NCBI RefSeq assembly: GCF_015840715.1
Contig: NZ_CP060397.1
Span: 2,872,686-2,936,685 of the forward strand
DNA: 64,000 nt
Reading direction: 5' to 3'
From: Synechococcus sp. CBW1004
GTDB lineage: Bacteria; Cyanobacteriota; Cyanobacteriia; PCC-6307; Cyanobiaceae
The notes under the pieces are model-generated. The model was not told the origin of the DNA and did no database searches. It worked only from the letters and a program-made list of their open reading frames with translations. Position 1 is the first letter of the stretch; the number at the start of each line of letters is the position of its first letter. The position numbers and the translations under genes are program-made. This document shows, in pieces, positions 9,443 to 18,168 of the stretch.

Positions 9443-10678
9443 TCAGCCCACCGCCACCACCTCGGGGCTCTCACTGGCGGCAGGCGTGAGCACCTCGCGC
9501 AGCACCTCGATCACCCGCTGCTGCTGATCCTCGGCCAGCTCCGGGAAGATCGGCAGGCTCAGCACCTCGGCGCACAGTCGCTCGGTCACCGGCAGGGAGC
9601 CCGGGCCGTAGCCCAGCTCGGCGTAGGCCGGCTGGCGGTGGATCGGGATCGGGTAATAGATGATCGTGTTCACACCGGCCTGTCGCAGGCGCTCCTGCAG
9701 CCAGTCGCGGCAGGAGGCCTCGGGCAGGCCGAAGCTGGCGCTGTCGGCCGAGGGGCTGCAGGGCTGGTCGCAGCCGCTGCTGCAGGCCCTGGCCTCGGCG
9801 AGGCAGGCGGGCACCCGCAGCACGAACTGATTCCAGGTGTGGCCTTCGCAGCCGGAGGCCGGCAGCTGGATGCCTTCCAGCGCCGCCAGCTCCCGCTGGT
9901 AGCGCTCCGCGATGCGGCCACGGGCCTCCACCCAGCGGGGCAGGTGGGGCAGCTTCACGTTGAGCACCGCCGCCTGCAGGGCATCGAGGCGGCTGTTGTA
10001 GCCGAGAGAGGTGTGCAGATAGCGGCGCGGCATGCCGTGCACCGCCAGCTCGCGGATCCGCTGGGCCAGCTCCGGATCGCGGCAGGTCACGGCGCCACCG
10101 TCGCCGGCACCGCCGAGGTTCTTGGTGGGGAAGAAGCTGAAGCAGCCGGCGTCGCCCCAGCTGCCCACCGGCCGGCCGTTCCAGCTGGCACCGGTGGCCT
10201 GGGCGCAGTCCTCCACCACCTTTAGGCCATGGGCCCGGGCCAGGGCGGTGATGGCGTCCATGTCCACCGGCCGGCCGAACAGGTGCACCGGCAGCAGGGC
10301 GCGGCTGGCGGGGGTGATCGCCGCCTCGATCTGATCGAGGTTGATCAGATAGGTCTCGGGATCCACATCCACGAACACCGGCGTGGCGCCCACGGCGCTG
10401 ATCGCCTCGGCGGTGGCGAAGAAGCTGAAGGAGCAGGTGATCACCTCGTCGCCGGGCCCGATCCCCAGGCCTCGCAGGGCGAGGATCAGGGCGTCGGTGC
10501 CGCTGTTGCAGCCGATCGCGTGGGGCGTGTCGGTGGCGGCGGCGAAGGCGCTCTCGAACGAGGCGATCGTCGGACCGCCGATGTACTGGCCGCTGCGCAG
10601 CACCTCGAGCACGGCGGTATCGAGCGCCTCTCCGAGCTGCCGCAGTTGCTCGCCGAGGCTGAAGGGGGGCACTTGCAT
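9443..10678 (-). CDS. DegT/DnrJ/EryC1/StrS-family PLP aminotransferase
   Basis: A PLP-dependent sugar aminotransferase-fold enzyme, usually making amino sugars for surface polysaccharides. It shows GGPTIASFESAFAA and HAIGCNSGTDALILAL (about residues 35-75), PVHLFGRPVDMDAI, VVEDCAQATGA (about 160) and the PLP-lysine loop FSFFPTKNLGGAGDGG (about 182-197). The C-terminal YYPIPIHRQPAYAEL is typical. The ATG at 10678 gives 411 aa. A roughly 30-residue segment rich in Ser, Ala and Cys (about 285-315) interrupts the usual C-terminal region. It converges with the photolyase gene 25 bases away. The sugar substrate is unknown. Confidence 0.92.
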   Translation of the reverse strand: MQVPPFSLGEQLRQLGEALDTAVLEVLRSGQYIGGPTIASFESAFAAATDTPHAIGCNSGTDALILALRGLGIGPGDEVITCSFSFFATAEAISAVGATPVFVDVDPETYLINLDQIEAAITPASRALLPVHLFGRPVDMDAITALARAHGLKVVEDCAQATGASWNGRPVGSWGDAGCFSFFPTKNLGGAGDGGAVTCRDPELAQRIRELAVHGMPRRYLHTSLGYNSRLDALQAAVLNVKLPHLPRWVEARGRIAERYQRELAALEGIQLPASGCEGHTWNQFVLRVPACLAEARACSSGCDQPCSPSADSASFGLPEASCRDWLQERLRQAGVNTIIYYPIPIHRQPAYAELGYGPGSLPVTERLCAEVLSLPIFPELAEDQQQRVIEVLREVLTPAASESPEVVAVG

Positions 10679-10756
10679 GGCGGCCACCTTACCGCTGAGG
10701 TGAGGATTCCCGAACGTCCCCACTGAACCGTTCGGCGGGCTGGTCACAGGCCCGGC

Positions 10757-11341
10757 TCAGCGGGCCCAGGCCGGTTCGTGGCCGGGATGCCACTTGATGT
10801 TGCAGCCGATCGAGGGGAACTGCTCCGCGGCCGGTGCCTCGCCGGCCAGCACGGCGTCGAGGGCGGCACGCAGGTCGCGGCCGTCGCAGGGGATGCCGTT
10901 GCCGGGGCGGCTGCCATCGAGCTGGCCCCTGTAGGCCAGGCGGTGCGTGGCGTCGAACAGAAAGGGATCGGGGGTGCAGGCCGCCTGCAGGGCTTTGGCC
11001 ACCGCCTGGTCCCTGTCCTGCAGGTAGGGGAAGCTCCAGCCTTGCTCCCTGGCCTGCCGGCGCATCCCCTCCGGCCCGTCCTGGGGATGGGTGCGCGTGC
11101 TGTTGCTGTTGATCGCCAGGATCGCCACCCGGTCGCCATAGTCCCGCGCCAGCCGCACCAGCTCCGCCTGGATGTGGTGCACGAAGGGGCAGTGCGGGCA
11201 GATCACCAGCAGCAGCACGGGCTTTGCAGCGAGCTGCGATGGCTCGAGCGGCCCGCCGCAGACGGGTGTCAGCCGCTCCTGCAGCAGCTTCAGCGGCAGG
11301 GCCGAGCCCAGGGGCAGCATCGTCGAGGGGGTGAGGGCCAT
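10757..11341 (-). CDS. Thioredoxin-fold (AhpC/TSA-like) protein
   Basis: A redoxin-family protein. The active-site motif CPHCPF follows the strand LLLVI (about residues 40-51), and ILAINSNST and FPYLQD follow as in ResA/AhpC-like thioredoxins. A later conserved region (CTPDPFLFDA and YRGQLDGSRPGNG) carries the cis-Pro. The ATG at 11341 gives 194 aa. No signal peptide is evident, so it is probably cytoplasmic. The protein is common in cyanobacteria, where it likely reduces peroxides or disulfides; the exact reaction is unknown. Confidence 0.85.
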   Translation of the reverse strand: MALTPSTMLPLGSALPLKLLQERLTPVCGGPLEPSQLAAKPVLLLVICPHCPFVHHIQAELVRLARDYGDRVAILAINSNSTRTHPQDGPEGMRRQAREQGWSFPYLQDRDQAVAKALQAACTPDPFLFDATHRLAYRGQLDGSRPGNGIPCDGRDLRAALDAVLAGEAPAAEQFPSIGCNIKWHPGHEPAWAR

Positions 11342-11612
11342 TGCGGGCACCGCCCCGCCGCGGGGCACGGTGGCAGGGAACGGCCCCGATCATGGCGGCA
11401 GCCGAAGGCCCTCCGAGGTGCGCGCCCCCGCTGTCGTCTCCGTGTTGCTGAGGCTGCGTCCGGATGGGGGGCGGCACGACGGCTCGCAGGCTCGCCGCAG
11501 CCGGACAGCCCCGCAGCCGGGGCCCCGGGCCTGCTGGTCGGTTGCGCCAACGGGGCCCGCAGCCAGGCCCTCGCAATGGCCGTTGGTGGGATGGAATGGC
11601 GCGGCCGGGATC

Positions 11613-12200
11613 GTGGCGGCTGGCTACCCCCGAGTGCGGCGGGCGCTGCCGGCGGCGTCGCTGCTGGCGGCGCTGGCCCTGACGGGCTGCCAGCCGGCGG
11701 AGCGGCGCAGCAGCGGCCGGGTGTTCGCGCTGCCTCGCCAGCATCCCGATGACGCCCTGGCGGTGGTGACGCGGCCCGGCGGCGAGGGTCTGCAGATCTG
11801 GATCGATCCCGACACCACCTCGCCCGGTGTCTGCAGGCCCCGCTGGAATCCCGATGCGGCCCGCCTCACCGGTGGCGATGGACCCCGTCCCAGGGCCACG
11901 GGCCGGGCACCTCGCGCGGAGTTCTACGCGGCCATGGCGCGGGGAGAGGTGCGCTGGCAGCTGCGGCGTCTGGCCGCCTCCGTCTGCCGCCGCGTCGCCC
12001 CCGAACGGGCCTTCCGCTGGAGCGAGCCGCCCCGCTCCGCCGCCGAGTTCCGGCCGCCGGCGCCGCTGAAGCTGGAGGATCGGCACCTGCTCAGCCATCC
12101 CAACGCCATCCGCCGCGCCGAGAAGCGCCTGCTCGGCGAGCCGCTCACCCCTGAGGACCTGATTGATCGGGAGCTGCCGCCGGAGCCGCCGGGGCCGTGA
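11613..12200 (+). CDS. Hypothetical lipoprotein
   Basis: An N-terminal Arg-rich then hydrophobic segment ends in the lipobox LALTGC (Cys at about residue 26), so it should be a lipid-anchored protein. The rest (about 170 aa) has one WIDPDTTSPGVC stretch and many Arg/Pro residues, and belongs to no family I recognise. The GTG at 11613 gives 195 aa; the GTG at 11634 (188 aa) would also keep the signal peptide. It converges on the phosphopantetheinyl transferase gene, 17 bases away. Confidence 0.65.
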   Translation: MAAGYPRVRRALPAASLLAALALTGCQPAERRSSGRVFALPRQHPDDALAVVTRPGGEGLQIWIDPDTTSPGVCRPRWNPDAARLTGGDGPRPRATGRAPRAEFYAAMARGEVRWQLRRLAASVCRRVAPERAFRWSEPPRSAAEFRPPAPLKLEDRHLLSHPNAIRRAEKRLLGEPLTPEDLIDRELPPEPPGP

Positions 12201-12217
12201 GGGGTGGCGCTGGCCCC

Positions 12218-13063
12218 TCAGGACGCCTGCAGCGGGGCGAGGGCAACGGCGGCCTGGTAGCCCGATGGCACCGCCACATCCCAGAGCAGTTCCCAAGGCG
12301 CCGCGGTGCCGCCGATGCGGCGGTCGGGATCGCCCGGGAGAGCCGCCGCCTCCGCGCCGTTTCGCGCCGCGCCGCACGTCATGTCGTCCTGGCTGCGCAG
12401 CCGCTCCAGCCCGGCCAGGCCGTCGCCGCGGGCCTTGAGCCGTGCCTCCAGGCGGCACCAGGCGGCCAGGAAGCCCTCGGGGCGCTCGGGCTCAGGCAGG
12501 GCCTCCAGCGCCTGCCGTTCCCGCTCCGGCAGCATCCGGCCGCCGATCGCCTGCCAGTCCAGCTCGGGCCGCAGGCGCTCCACATCCACCCCCACAGGCC
12601 GGCTCGCGTGGACGGCCAGCAGGATCAGCTCACCGGAATGGCTGAGGTTGAACGCCGGGCCGCCGGGGCAGTGGGGCTTCCCGTGGGCTCCGCTCTCCAG
12701 CGGTACCGCCTCGGGCGCCAGGTCCAGCCAGCGCCCCAGCAGCTGCCGCAGGCCGCCGCGGCCGAGCAGAAAGCGGTCGCGGTCGTCGGCGAGGCGGTAC
12801 GCCTGCAGGCGCTGGCGTTCGGCGGCCGACAGGCTGGCGGCCAGGTCTGCCCGCACATCCGCGCCGATGGGCTGGCGGCGGTCGAGCAGCAGCAGCCAAG
12901 GCGGTTCGCTGCCGTTCGCCTCCGTGGACAGGGCATCGGCGCCGACGGGCAGGGCCTCCGCAGCGGCTGACCCCTCCTCCAGCCGCCAGTTGCGGGGTGT
13001 CAGCCAGCCAGCGGTGGCGGGGCCAGGCTGCGGGCGCGGCAGGGGCGGATCCGGGGCGCTCAT
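12218..13063 (-). CDS. Sfp-type 4'-phosphopantetheinyl transferase
   Basis: Transfers phosphopantetheine from CoA to a serine of carrier domains. Signature pieces are GKPHCPGGPAFNLSHSGEL (about residues 130-148), the Mg-binding VGVDVERL (about 159-166) and AAWCRLEARLKARGDGL (about 205-221). In the last motif the usual W-x-x-K-E-A reads WCRLEA, so the Lys is shifted or missing, while the Glu is kept. The ATG at 13063 gives 281 aa. The frame is continuous, without a stop, with the methyltransferase upstream. In cyanobacteria one Sfp-type enzyme often serves both fatty-acid and secondary-metabolite carriers. It is the obvious activator for the six carrier domains (one in the starter protein, four in the synthetases, one in the remnant) at 19-39 kb. 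Confidence 0.88.
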   Translation of the reverse strand: MSAPDPPLPRPQPGPATAGWLTPRNWRLEEGSAAAEALPVGADALSTEANGSEPPWLLLLDRRQPIGADVRADLAASLSAAERQRLQAYRLADDRDRFLLGRGGLRQLLGRWLDLAPEAVPLESGAHGKPHCPGGPAFNLSHSGELILLAVHASRPVGVDVERLRPELDWQAIGGRMLPERERQALEALPEPERPEGFLAAWCRLEARLKARGDGLAGLERLRSQDDMTCGAARNGAEAAALPGDPDRRIGGTAAPWELLWDVAVPSGYQAAVALAPLQAS

Positions 13064-13074
13064 ACGGGTTCTTG

Positions 13075-13190
13075 ATGACCCAATGTCGCTCCGCAGCTCA
13101 GTCATGGGCGACCAACCCTGGCTCCCAGATGCGAGCGTCTGCCTACCCGTACAGGCAAGGGCGGCACCACCAGAGTGTTGTGGGTCATCG
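13075..13190 (-). repeat. Dispersed repeat, copy 1
   Basis: Read on the minus strand, this segment aligns without gaps over about 84 bases to the intergenic segment near 52310-52395. It includes an identical 11-mer GTAGGCAGACG and, 34 bases later, an identical 19-mer CTGAGCTGCGGAGCGACAT. It lies exactly where the methyltransferase homology stops and the transferase homology has not yet begun. Confidence 0.7.
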
Positions 13191-14026
13191 AGTGCGGGTT
13201 TGTGCCCGACCGCGAGCAGGGCCGGAATCGGCAGGTGGATGCGTGCGCCCTGGCGGCATGCCAGTGCCCCCGCCACGATCGCCTCCTCAATGCGGCGGCG
13301 GTCGGCCTCGCTCTGCTGGGCCAGCAGCAGCGACACCCGCGGTGAGGTGGCAGCCAGCTCCAGCACGGTCTCGGGCCTGTCGAGCTCGAAGGCGAGCGGC
13401 AGCTCATGCACCCGTGGGTTCTCGAAGCCGGCCGCCAGCAGCAGCTCGGAACAGCTTTGCGGCTCCCCGAAGCGCAGCCGTGGCGCCGGCGTCATCACTG
13501 GACTGGGCAGGTCGCTGCGGCCATGGGCGGCGATGGCCTCCTGCACCAGCGTGTGGAACGTCGAGGGGCCCGGCGGGCACCACATGCTGAAGGTGAAGCG
13601 GCCACCCGGCCGCAGGAGGCGCAGCACCTGCGCCACGGCGCGCTCCTGATCGGGCAGGTGGTTGAGCCCGAACAGACAGCAGGCGGCATCGAACTGTCCC
13701 GCCTGGAATCCCAGCTCGTCGGCATCGAGCGCCTCGGCATCTCCCACTTGAAAGCTCCCAGCTGGGCAGTGCTGGCGGGCCAGGGCCACCATCGCTGGCG
13801 CCAGATCGAGGCCACAGGCCTCGACGCCCCGCTGCAGGGCCGCCGCCACGGTGTGGCCGGTGCCGCAGCAGAGGTCGAGCAGCCGCGATCCGGGCTGCAG
13901 CTCCAGGGCCTCGAGGGCCGGGGCGATGGCGGCGCGGGTGACGGCGCCGAACAGCCGGTCATAGGCGGTGGCACCGCGCTGCCAGGTGTCGAATTCCAGG
14001 TTCTTGAACGAGGGCATCGGCGCCAT
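13191..14026 (-). CDS. Class I SAM-dependent methyltransferase, fused in frame to the next gene
   Basis: A UbiE/ArsM-like methyltransferase domain. Motif I is LLDLCCGTGHTVAAAL (about residues 46-61), with the acidic motif GLDLAPAM, VGDAEALDADELGF, and RLLRPGGRFTFSMW after them. The ATG at 14026 (or 14017) starts it. No stop codon separates it from the phosphopantetheinyl transferase: the frame runs from 14026 to 12218 (602 codons). Methyltransferase-like sequence ends near LLAVGHKP, where the 3' end is drawn here at about 13191; a low-homology linker containing a dispersed repeat follows. Either a repeat removed the native stop, or the two are made as a fusion. Substrate unknown. Confidence 0.75.
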
Positions 14027-14217
14027 GCCTGGGGCTGCAGCAGGAGTGTGGCGCGTCGCCAGCCGCCTGAAGGAGGGCCGGGTGGCTTCCTGCCGGCGCG
14101 TCTTGGAGAGCACGGCGCCAGCCCATGCCGGCTGAAGCCCTGGTCATCGCTGCGGCCTGAGCCATGAGGCTTGCGGCGCCGCGGCAACACGGCGCCTGGC
14201 CCAGGCACGCTGCCGGC

Positions 14218-15489
14218 TCAGCGCAGCACCGGTCGGCCCGTGGCGATCGCCTGCTCGACCAGGTCGGCCGCCTGCTGCACCCCTCCCGAGCCCTGGATCG
14301 CCCGCTGCAGCCGCAGGGCGTTGTGGCGATAGCTCCCGTCCGCCAGCACCCTGTCGATCGCCTGCCGCAGCCGCGGCTCCGACAGGCGCTTCAGAGGCAC
14401 CACGGCGCCGCTGCCACTCCAGGCGACGCGGGCGGCGACGCCGGGCTGGTCGTTGGCGATCGGGATCGCCACCATCGGCACCCCCTGCGCCAGTGACTCG
14501 AGCACGGTGTTCAGCCCCGCGTGGGTGATCGTCAGCGCGGCCCGCTGCAGCAGCTCCAGCTGGGGCGCATAGCCCACCACGAGTGGTGATCCCGGCAGCG
14601 GCGGCAAGGCCTCAGGCCTGCAGCCCCCGCCCAGGGCGATCACCAGCTGGGCATCGAGCTGCTGGCAGGCGGCGGCGATCGTCTGGAACATCCCCAGCTG
14701 GCGGTTCTGGATCGTGCCCATCGAGGCATAGATCAGGGGCTGGCCCGTCAGTCGCTCCCAGGGAAAGGGCGCCGGTTCGCGGCTGGCCGGATCGGTGAGC
14801 GGGCCGGTGAAGTGCAGGCAGGTCGGCAGCTGCCGCCGCGGGTATTCGAGCGCCGCCGGTTGCTGGCAGAGCTGCAGGAGCTGGGAATAGGCCTGGGAGG
14901 GATCGCTCAGGGGCGGCAGACCCTGCTGGCGGCGATAGTCCACCACGATCTCGGTGATCGGGCGGGCCAGCCGGCCCAGGAGCTCGTAGCCCAGCCGGTT
15001 GCGCAGCCGTGCCCACCACACCTGGCGGTAGCGCCAGCCGGTGTTCACCGGAGGGACATCCGGATCCTGGTTGAGCAGCAGAGCGCAGCTGACGCTGACG
15101 AACGGCAGCTCCAGGGCCTGGGCGATGCTGGCGCCGCCGAAGGAGGTCTGGTCGACCAGCAGGGCGTCCACCCCCAGCTGACGCAGGGCCGGCGGCGCAT
15201 CGCGCAGCACCACCCGCGTGGCCTGCTGGAAATGGGCCACGGTGGCCCGGAAGGCGGCCGCGCCGCTCAGCTCCCCCAGGCGTGCAAACAGCGCCCTGGT
15301 GCTGCCCTCGGGATACTCGGAGGCTCCGATCGGGGCGAACTCCAGTCCGGCCGCCAGGGCCTTGGCCTGGCCATCGGCGATGGTCAGCAGCGTCACCCGG
15401 TGACCGCGCTGACGCAGCGCGTGGCCCAGAGTGGTCATCGGGTTGAGATGGCCGCTGGCGGCGGGGCAGAGCAGGCCGAAGTGGCTCAT
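14218..15489 (-). CDS. UGT/MGT-type glycosyltransferase (CrtX-like)
   Basis: A GT-B glycosyltransferase of the UDP-glucosyl/macrolide family. The N-terminus MSHFGLLCPAASGHLNPM and PMTTLGHALRQRGHRVTLLT are typical acceptor-domain motifs. The C-terminal donor motif VVGYAPQLELLQRAALTITHAGLNTVLE (about residues 308-335) includes the conserved THAGxNT and continues with GVPMVAIP and DQPGVAARV. Length 423 aa. The nearest functional class is zeaxanthin glucosyltransferase (CrtX), which would fit carotenoid chemistry in a phototroph, but acceptors in this family cannot be predicted reliably. Confidence 0.88.
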   Translation of the reverse strand: MSHFGLLCPAASGHLNPMTTLGHALRQRGHRVTLLTIADGQAKALAAGLEFAPIGASEYPEGSTRALFARLGELSGAAAFRATVAHFQQATRVVLRDAPPALRQLGVDALLVDQTSFGGASIAQALELPFVSVSCALLLNQDPDVPPVNTGWRYRQVWWARLRNRLGYELLGRLARPITEIVVDYRRQQGLPPLSDPSQAYSQLLQLCQQPAALEYPRRQLPTCLHFTGPLTDPASREPAPFPWERLTGQPLIYASMGTIQNRQLGMFQTIAAACQQLDAQLVIALGGGCRPEALPPLPGSPLVVGYAPQLELLQRAALTITHAGLNTVLESLAQGVPMVAIPIANDQPGVAARVAWSGSGAVVPLKRLSEPRLRQAIDRVLADGSYRHNALRLQRAIQGSGGVQQAADLVEQAIATGRPVLR

Positions 15490-15522
15490 TGGCCCCTCCG
15501 GGCGCCTGGCATCCCCTGCAAC

Positions 15523-17049
15523 CTATCGACACTTGCCGGCAGCGTTCGGCCGTGGCCGCCGCCCACGCTTCAAGGAGCCCTGAGCCGTCTCGCCCCACAC
15601 TCGCGGCTCCGCCTTGCGCCAGTAGCGGCTGAAGCGCCCCAGATCCGGGGAGCCCGGCCCCTGCAGGGGCAGGTCCACGAAGGGCTCCGGCTCGAGGATG
15701 CGCAGCGGCAGAGCCGCCGCCAGGCGCTCGGCGATCACGCCGAAGCGCGGATCCACCGCACGGCTGGTGACCAGACCATCGCAGCCGTGGGCCGCAGTGG
15801 CCGCCAGCAGTTCGGCGGCCACATCGCCTTCGCGCACCTCCACGGGCAGCTCCGCGACGCACTCCCGCAGGAAGCGCAGCCGCCCGGGGGCCAGGGGTGC
15901 CGGCTCCACCTCCCGGTCGCCTGCCCTGGTCCGGCCGCCGGTGGTGGCGGTGTGTCCTGCGATCAGCTCGCGGTCAAACACGAACAGCGCCGGGGCCTCG
16001 GGATGGGCGCGCAGGGCCGGATTGGCGGGGCCAAGCGCTTCGCCATGCACCCACACCAGGGGGCGCAGCAGGGCGGGAGTGCCCGGTGGCGCCCCGGCCG
16101 CCCCACCGGCGTTGCCGGAACCGGCCATCCGCTGGCCACCGCCCGACCAGGCACCGCGCTCAGCCTCAGCGCTTTGCGAGCGGATGCCCTCGCGGTCAGC
16201 CGGCAGGGTCCCGCTGTCCGGCGCCGCGCCCTGGGGCCGGAACAGCCGCGCCTGCAGGGCCTCATAGCTCGCCTCGAACGGGCAGCCCCCGGCGCGGGAG
16301 GCGCCGCCACCCCGGGCCTTCGGGCAGCCGTCGCAGTAACGCCCGGAGCTGAAGCGCTCGAGGTTGGCGCGATTGAAGAGGTAGGGCTTGTGGCTGAAGG
16401 CGCTGGCCACCCACTGCCAGCTGAGGTTGTTGCTGGCCGGATCGCCGTCGAGCAGGTGCATCAGGAACCAGCGGGCGCCGGCCTGCCAGCGCACCCGCCG
16501 CCAGTGCACCACGTAGGCCGCCAGCCACATGCGGGCGTGGTTGTGCAGCCAGCCCGTCTCCATCAGCTCGCGGGCGAAGCCATCGATGCAGGCCAGACCG
16601 GTGGCGGCGGCGGCCAGATCGGAGGGTAGCTCCGCGGCATAGCTGGCGGCCGCATGGCCGGTCTTCAGGGGTTCGCGCTCCTCCCAGATGCCGTCGCCCA
16701 GCTGGAGCCAGAGCCGCTGCCAGTAGTCGCGCCAGCCCAGCTCGTTGATCAGCTTCTCGCCGGCGCGGCGCTGGGCAGGACTCCAGCGGCGGCCTGGCTC
16801 CGCGTCGGAAAACAGCTCCCCCTGCAGCGGTCCTTCGCGCTCCCCCATCGCCTCCAGCCGCGCGAACACCGCGTCGCGCACCTCGGCAAGGGTCAGCACG
16901 CCGTGGCGGATGTACGGCGACAGCCGCGTCACGGCGCCGTCGAGATGGTTGCGCGTGGCGGCGTAGCGGGCCGGGTCGATGGCCGCCAGGCGGGCCTCGG
17001 CGGCGCGGCGGCCGCCGGGCAACACCGGATCAGGGGTTGTTGTGGCCAC
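15523..17049 (-). CDS. Photolyase/cryptochrome-like protein with reversed domain order
   Basis: The N-terminal half (about residues 1-285) is a photolyase FAD-binding domain: LSPYIRHGVLT, INELGWRDYWQRLW, CIDGFARELMETGWLHNHARM and DGDPASNNLSWQWVASAFSHKP. The C-terminal part (about 325-495) looks like the antenna alpha/beta domain normally found first: PLVWVHGEALGPANPAL, FVFDREL and RLRFLRECVAEL. Between them are a Cys cluster (CDGCPKA, GGCPFEA) and a Ser/Gly/Ala-rich linker. Normal photolyases have the opposite order. The N-terminal half resembles the short photolyase-like proteins of marine microbes. The GTG at 17049 gives 508 aa; an upstream ATG at 17142 would give 539 aa. Whether it repairs DNA or senses light is unknown. 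Confidence 0.85.
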   Translation of the reverse strand: MATTTPDPVLPGGRRAAEARLAAIDPARYAATRNHLDGAVTRLSPYIRHGVLTLAEVRDAVFARLEAMGEREGPLQGELFSDAEPGRRWSPAQRRAGEKLINELGWRDYWQRLWLQLGDGIWEEREPLKTGHAAASYAAELPSDLAAAATGLACIDGFARELMETGWLHNHARMWLAAYVVHWRRVRWQAGARWFLMHLLDGDPASNNLSWQWVASAFSHKPYLFNRANLERFSSGRYCDGCPKARGGGASRAGGCPFEASYEALQARLFRPQGAAPDSGTLPADREGIRSQSAEAERGAWSGGGQRMAGSGNAGGAAGAPPGTPALLRPLVWVHGEALGPANPALRAHPEAPALFVFDRELIAGHTATTGGRTRAGDREVEPAPLAPGRLRFLRECVAELPVEVREGDVAAELLAATAAHGCDGLVTSRAVDPRFGVIAERLAAALPLRILEPEPFVDLPLQGPGSPDLGRFSRYWRKAEPRVWGETAQGSLKRGRRPRPNAAGKCR

Positions 17050-17183
17050 GGTCTCCGGTGCCCGGGTCCCCGGGGCTCGCTTGAAATGCTGGCAACCAGC
17101 CTGTCGCAGGCCCAGGGGGATTCCCAGCTGAGCCGGAATCATCCGCGGTCGTCCGGCCCAGTGGATCGCTTTACGCTGCCAGG

Positions 17184-17573
17184 ATGGCCCCGCTCGACCC
17201 CCATCACGCCGTGCTGCGGCGACAGTGGGCTGCCGAAGTGCGGCAACTCGAGCAGCGTCGGCTGCAGCTGCTCAGCGCCGCCGCCGAAGCGGCAGGGTGC
17301 CTGAGACGCCGATGGCCTTGCCTCAAGGAGGTCTGGTTGTTCGGCTCTGTCCTGGAGAGCAAGCGTTTCCGCCGCCACTCCGACATCGATCTGGCGGTGG
17401 AGGGTCTGGCCCCCGCGGATCAGAGCGAAGCGATGGGGCTGGTGGAGCAGGTGCTCGATCGCAACCTGGAGACTGCCGGAGAACCGGGTTGTTCCATCGA
17501 TCTGGTGCGCCTGGAGGACCTCGATCCGCACTGGCGTCAGCGCATCCGTCAGCGTGCACTGCAGCTCGCCTGA
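17184..17573 (+). CDS. mntA: MNT-domain nucleotidyltransferase, antitoxin of a HEPN/MNT pair
   Basis: A minimal nucleotidyltransferase. The Pol-beta motif reads VWLFGSVLESKRF then HSDIDLAVEG (about residues 49-73), giving G-S and D-x-D metal ligands, with a third acidic strand SIDLVRLEDL (about 104-113). Length 129 aa. In characterised cyanobacterial HEPN/MNT pairs the MNT protein AMPylates a Tyr of the HEPN toxin and so silences it. A HEPN-like gene follows after 30 bases, supporting that role. The N-terminal 40 residues are an Arg/Glu/Leu-rich helix. Confidence 0.85.
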   Translation: MAPLDPHHAVLRRQWAAEVRQLEQRRLQLLSAAAEAAGCLRRRWPCLKEVWLFGSVLESKRFRRHSDIDLAVEGLAPADQSEAMGLVEQVLDRNLETAGEPGCSIDLVRLEDLDPHWRQRIRQRALQLA

Positions 17574-17603
17574 TCTCTGCCCGTCCCAGTCATCCCTGCA
17601 GCC

Positions 17604-18083
17604 ATGGTGGCCCCCTCTCCAGACCAGCTGAATGATCTGTCCCTCGATCTGCGGGTCGAGCTGAACAAGCTGGAGCGGTTGGTGGAGGGCATTGACAGCC
17701 TCGGCTCGGTGGCCTCTGACCCATTGCGGGTGGATGCCGCAGCGCTGCGTCTGCAGAGCCTCTACACCGGCATCGAACGCTGCCTGGTGCAGATCACCCG
17801 GGTTCTCAATGGAGGGACCTCGGATGGCGCCGAGTGGCACCGCCGCCTGCTGGAGCGGATGGGTCAGAGCACCGATCAGCGCCCCGCCGTTCTCAGCGCC
17901 GCCTGCATCGCTGAGCTGCAGGAGCTGCTGCGCTTTCGGCATCTGGTTCGGCACCTCTATGCCTATGAACTGCGACCCGAGCCGGTGGAGCGGCTGCGGC
18001 AAATGGCCGTGCTCCTGTGGCCGTCGGTCCGGGCGGAGCTGGAGAGGTTCCGGGACTGGTTGTCAGCGGCGGCTGGCGACTGA
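17604..18083 (+). CDS. hepT: HEPN-like toxin
   Basis: A 159-aa all-helical protein with the HEPN active-site motif R-x4-H-x-Y, read as RHLVRHLY (about residues 114-121), preceded by ELLRFRH. HEPN proteins of this class are RNases, and the motif Tyr is the site modified by partner MNT enzymes. The gene lies 30 bases after the MNT gene on the same strand, in the order antitoxin then toxin. The N-terminal helices (DLRVELNKLERLVEGI and LRLQSLYTGIERCLVQI) match the HepT fold. The gene could also be a mobile defence module; no transposition marks are visible. Confidence 0.85.
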   Translation: MVAPSPDQLNDLSLDLRVELNKLERLVEGIDSLGSVASDPLRVDAAALRLQSLYTGIERCLVQITRVLNGGTSDGAEWHRRLLERMGQSTDQRPAVLSAACIAELQELLRFRHLVRHLYAYELRPEPVERLRQMAVLLWPSVRAELERFRDWLSAAAGD

Positions 18084-18168
18084 GTTGCTCTCTGGCGCGC
18101 CGAGGGCAGGTGGCCAGCCCACCGCTGCGGGAGAATCTCCCGAGTGAACCGTCGGTGGCCCTCCTCCC

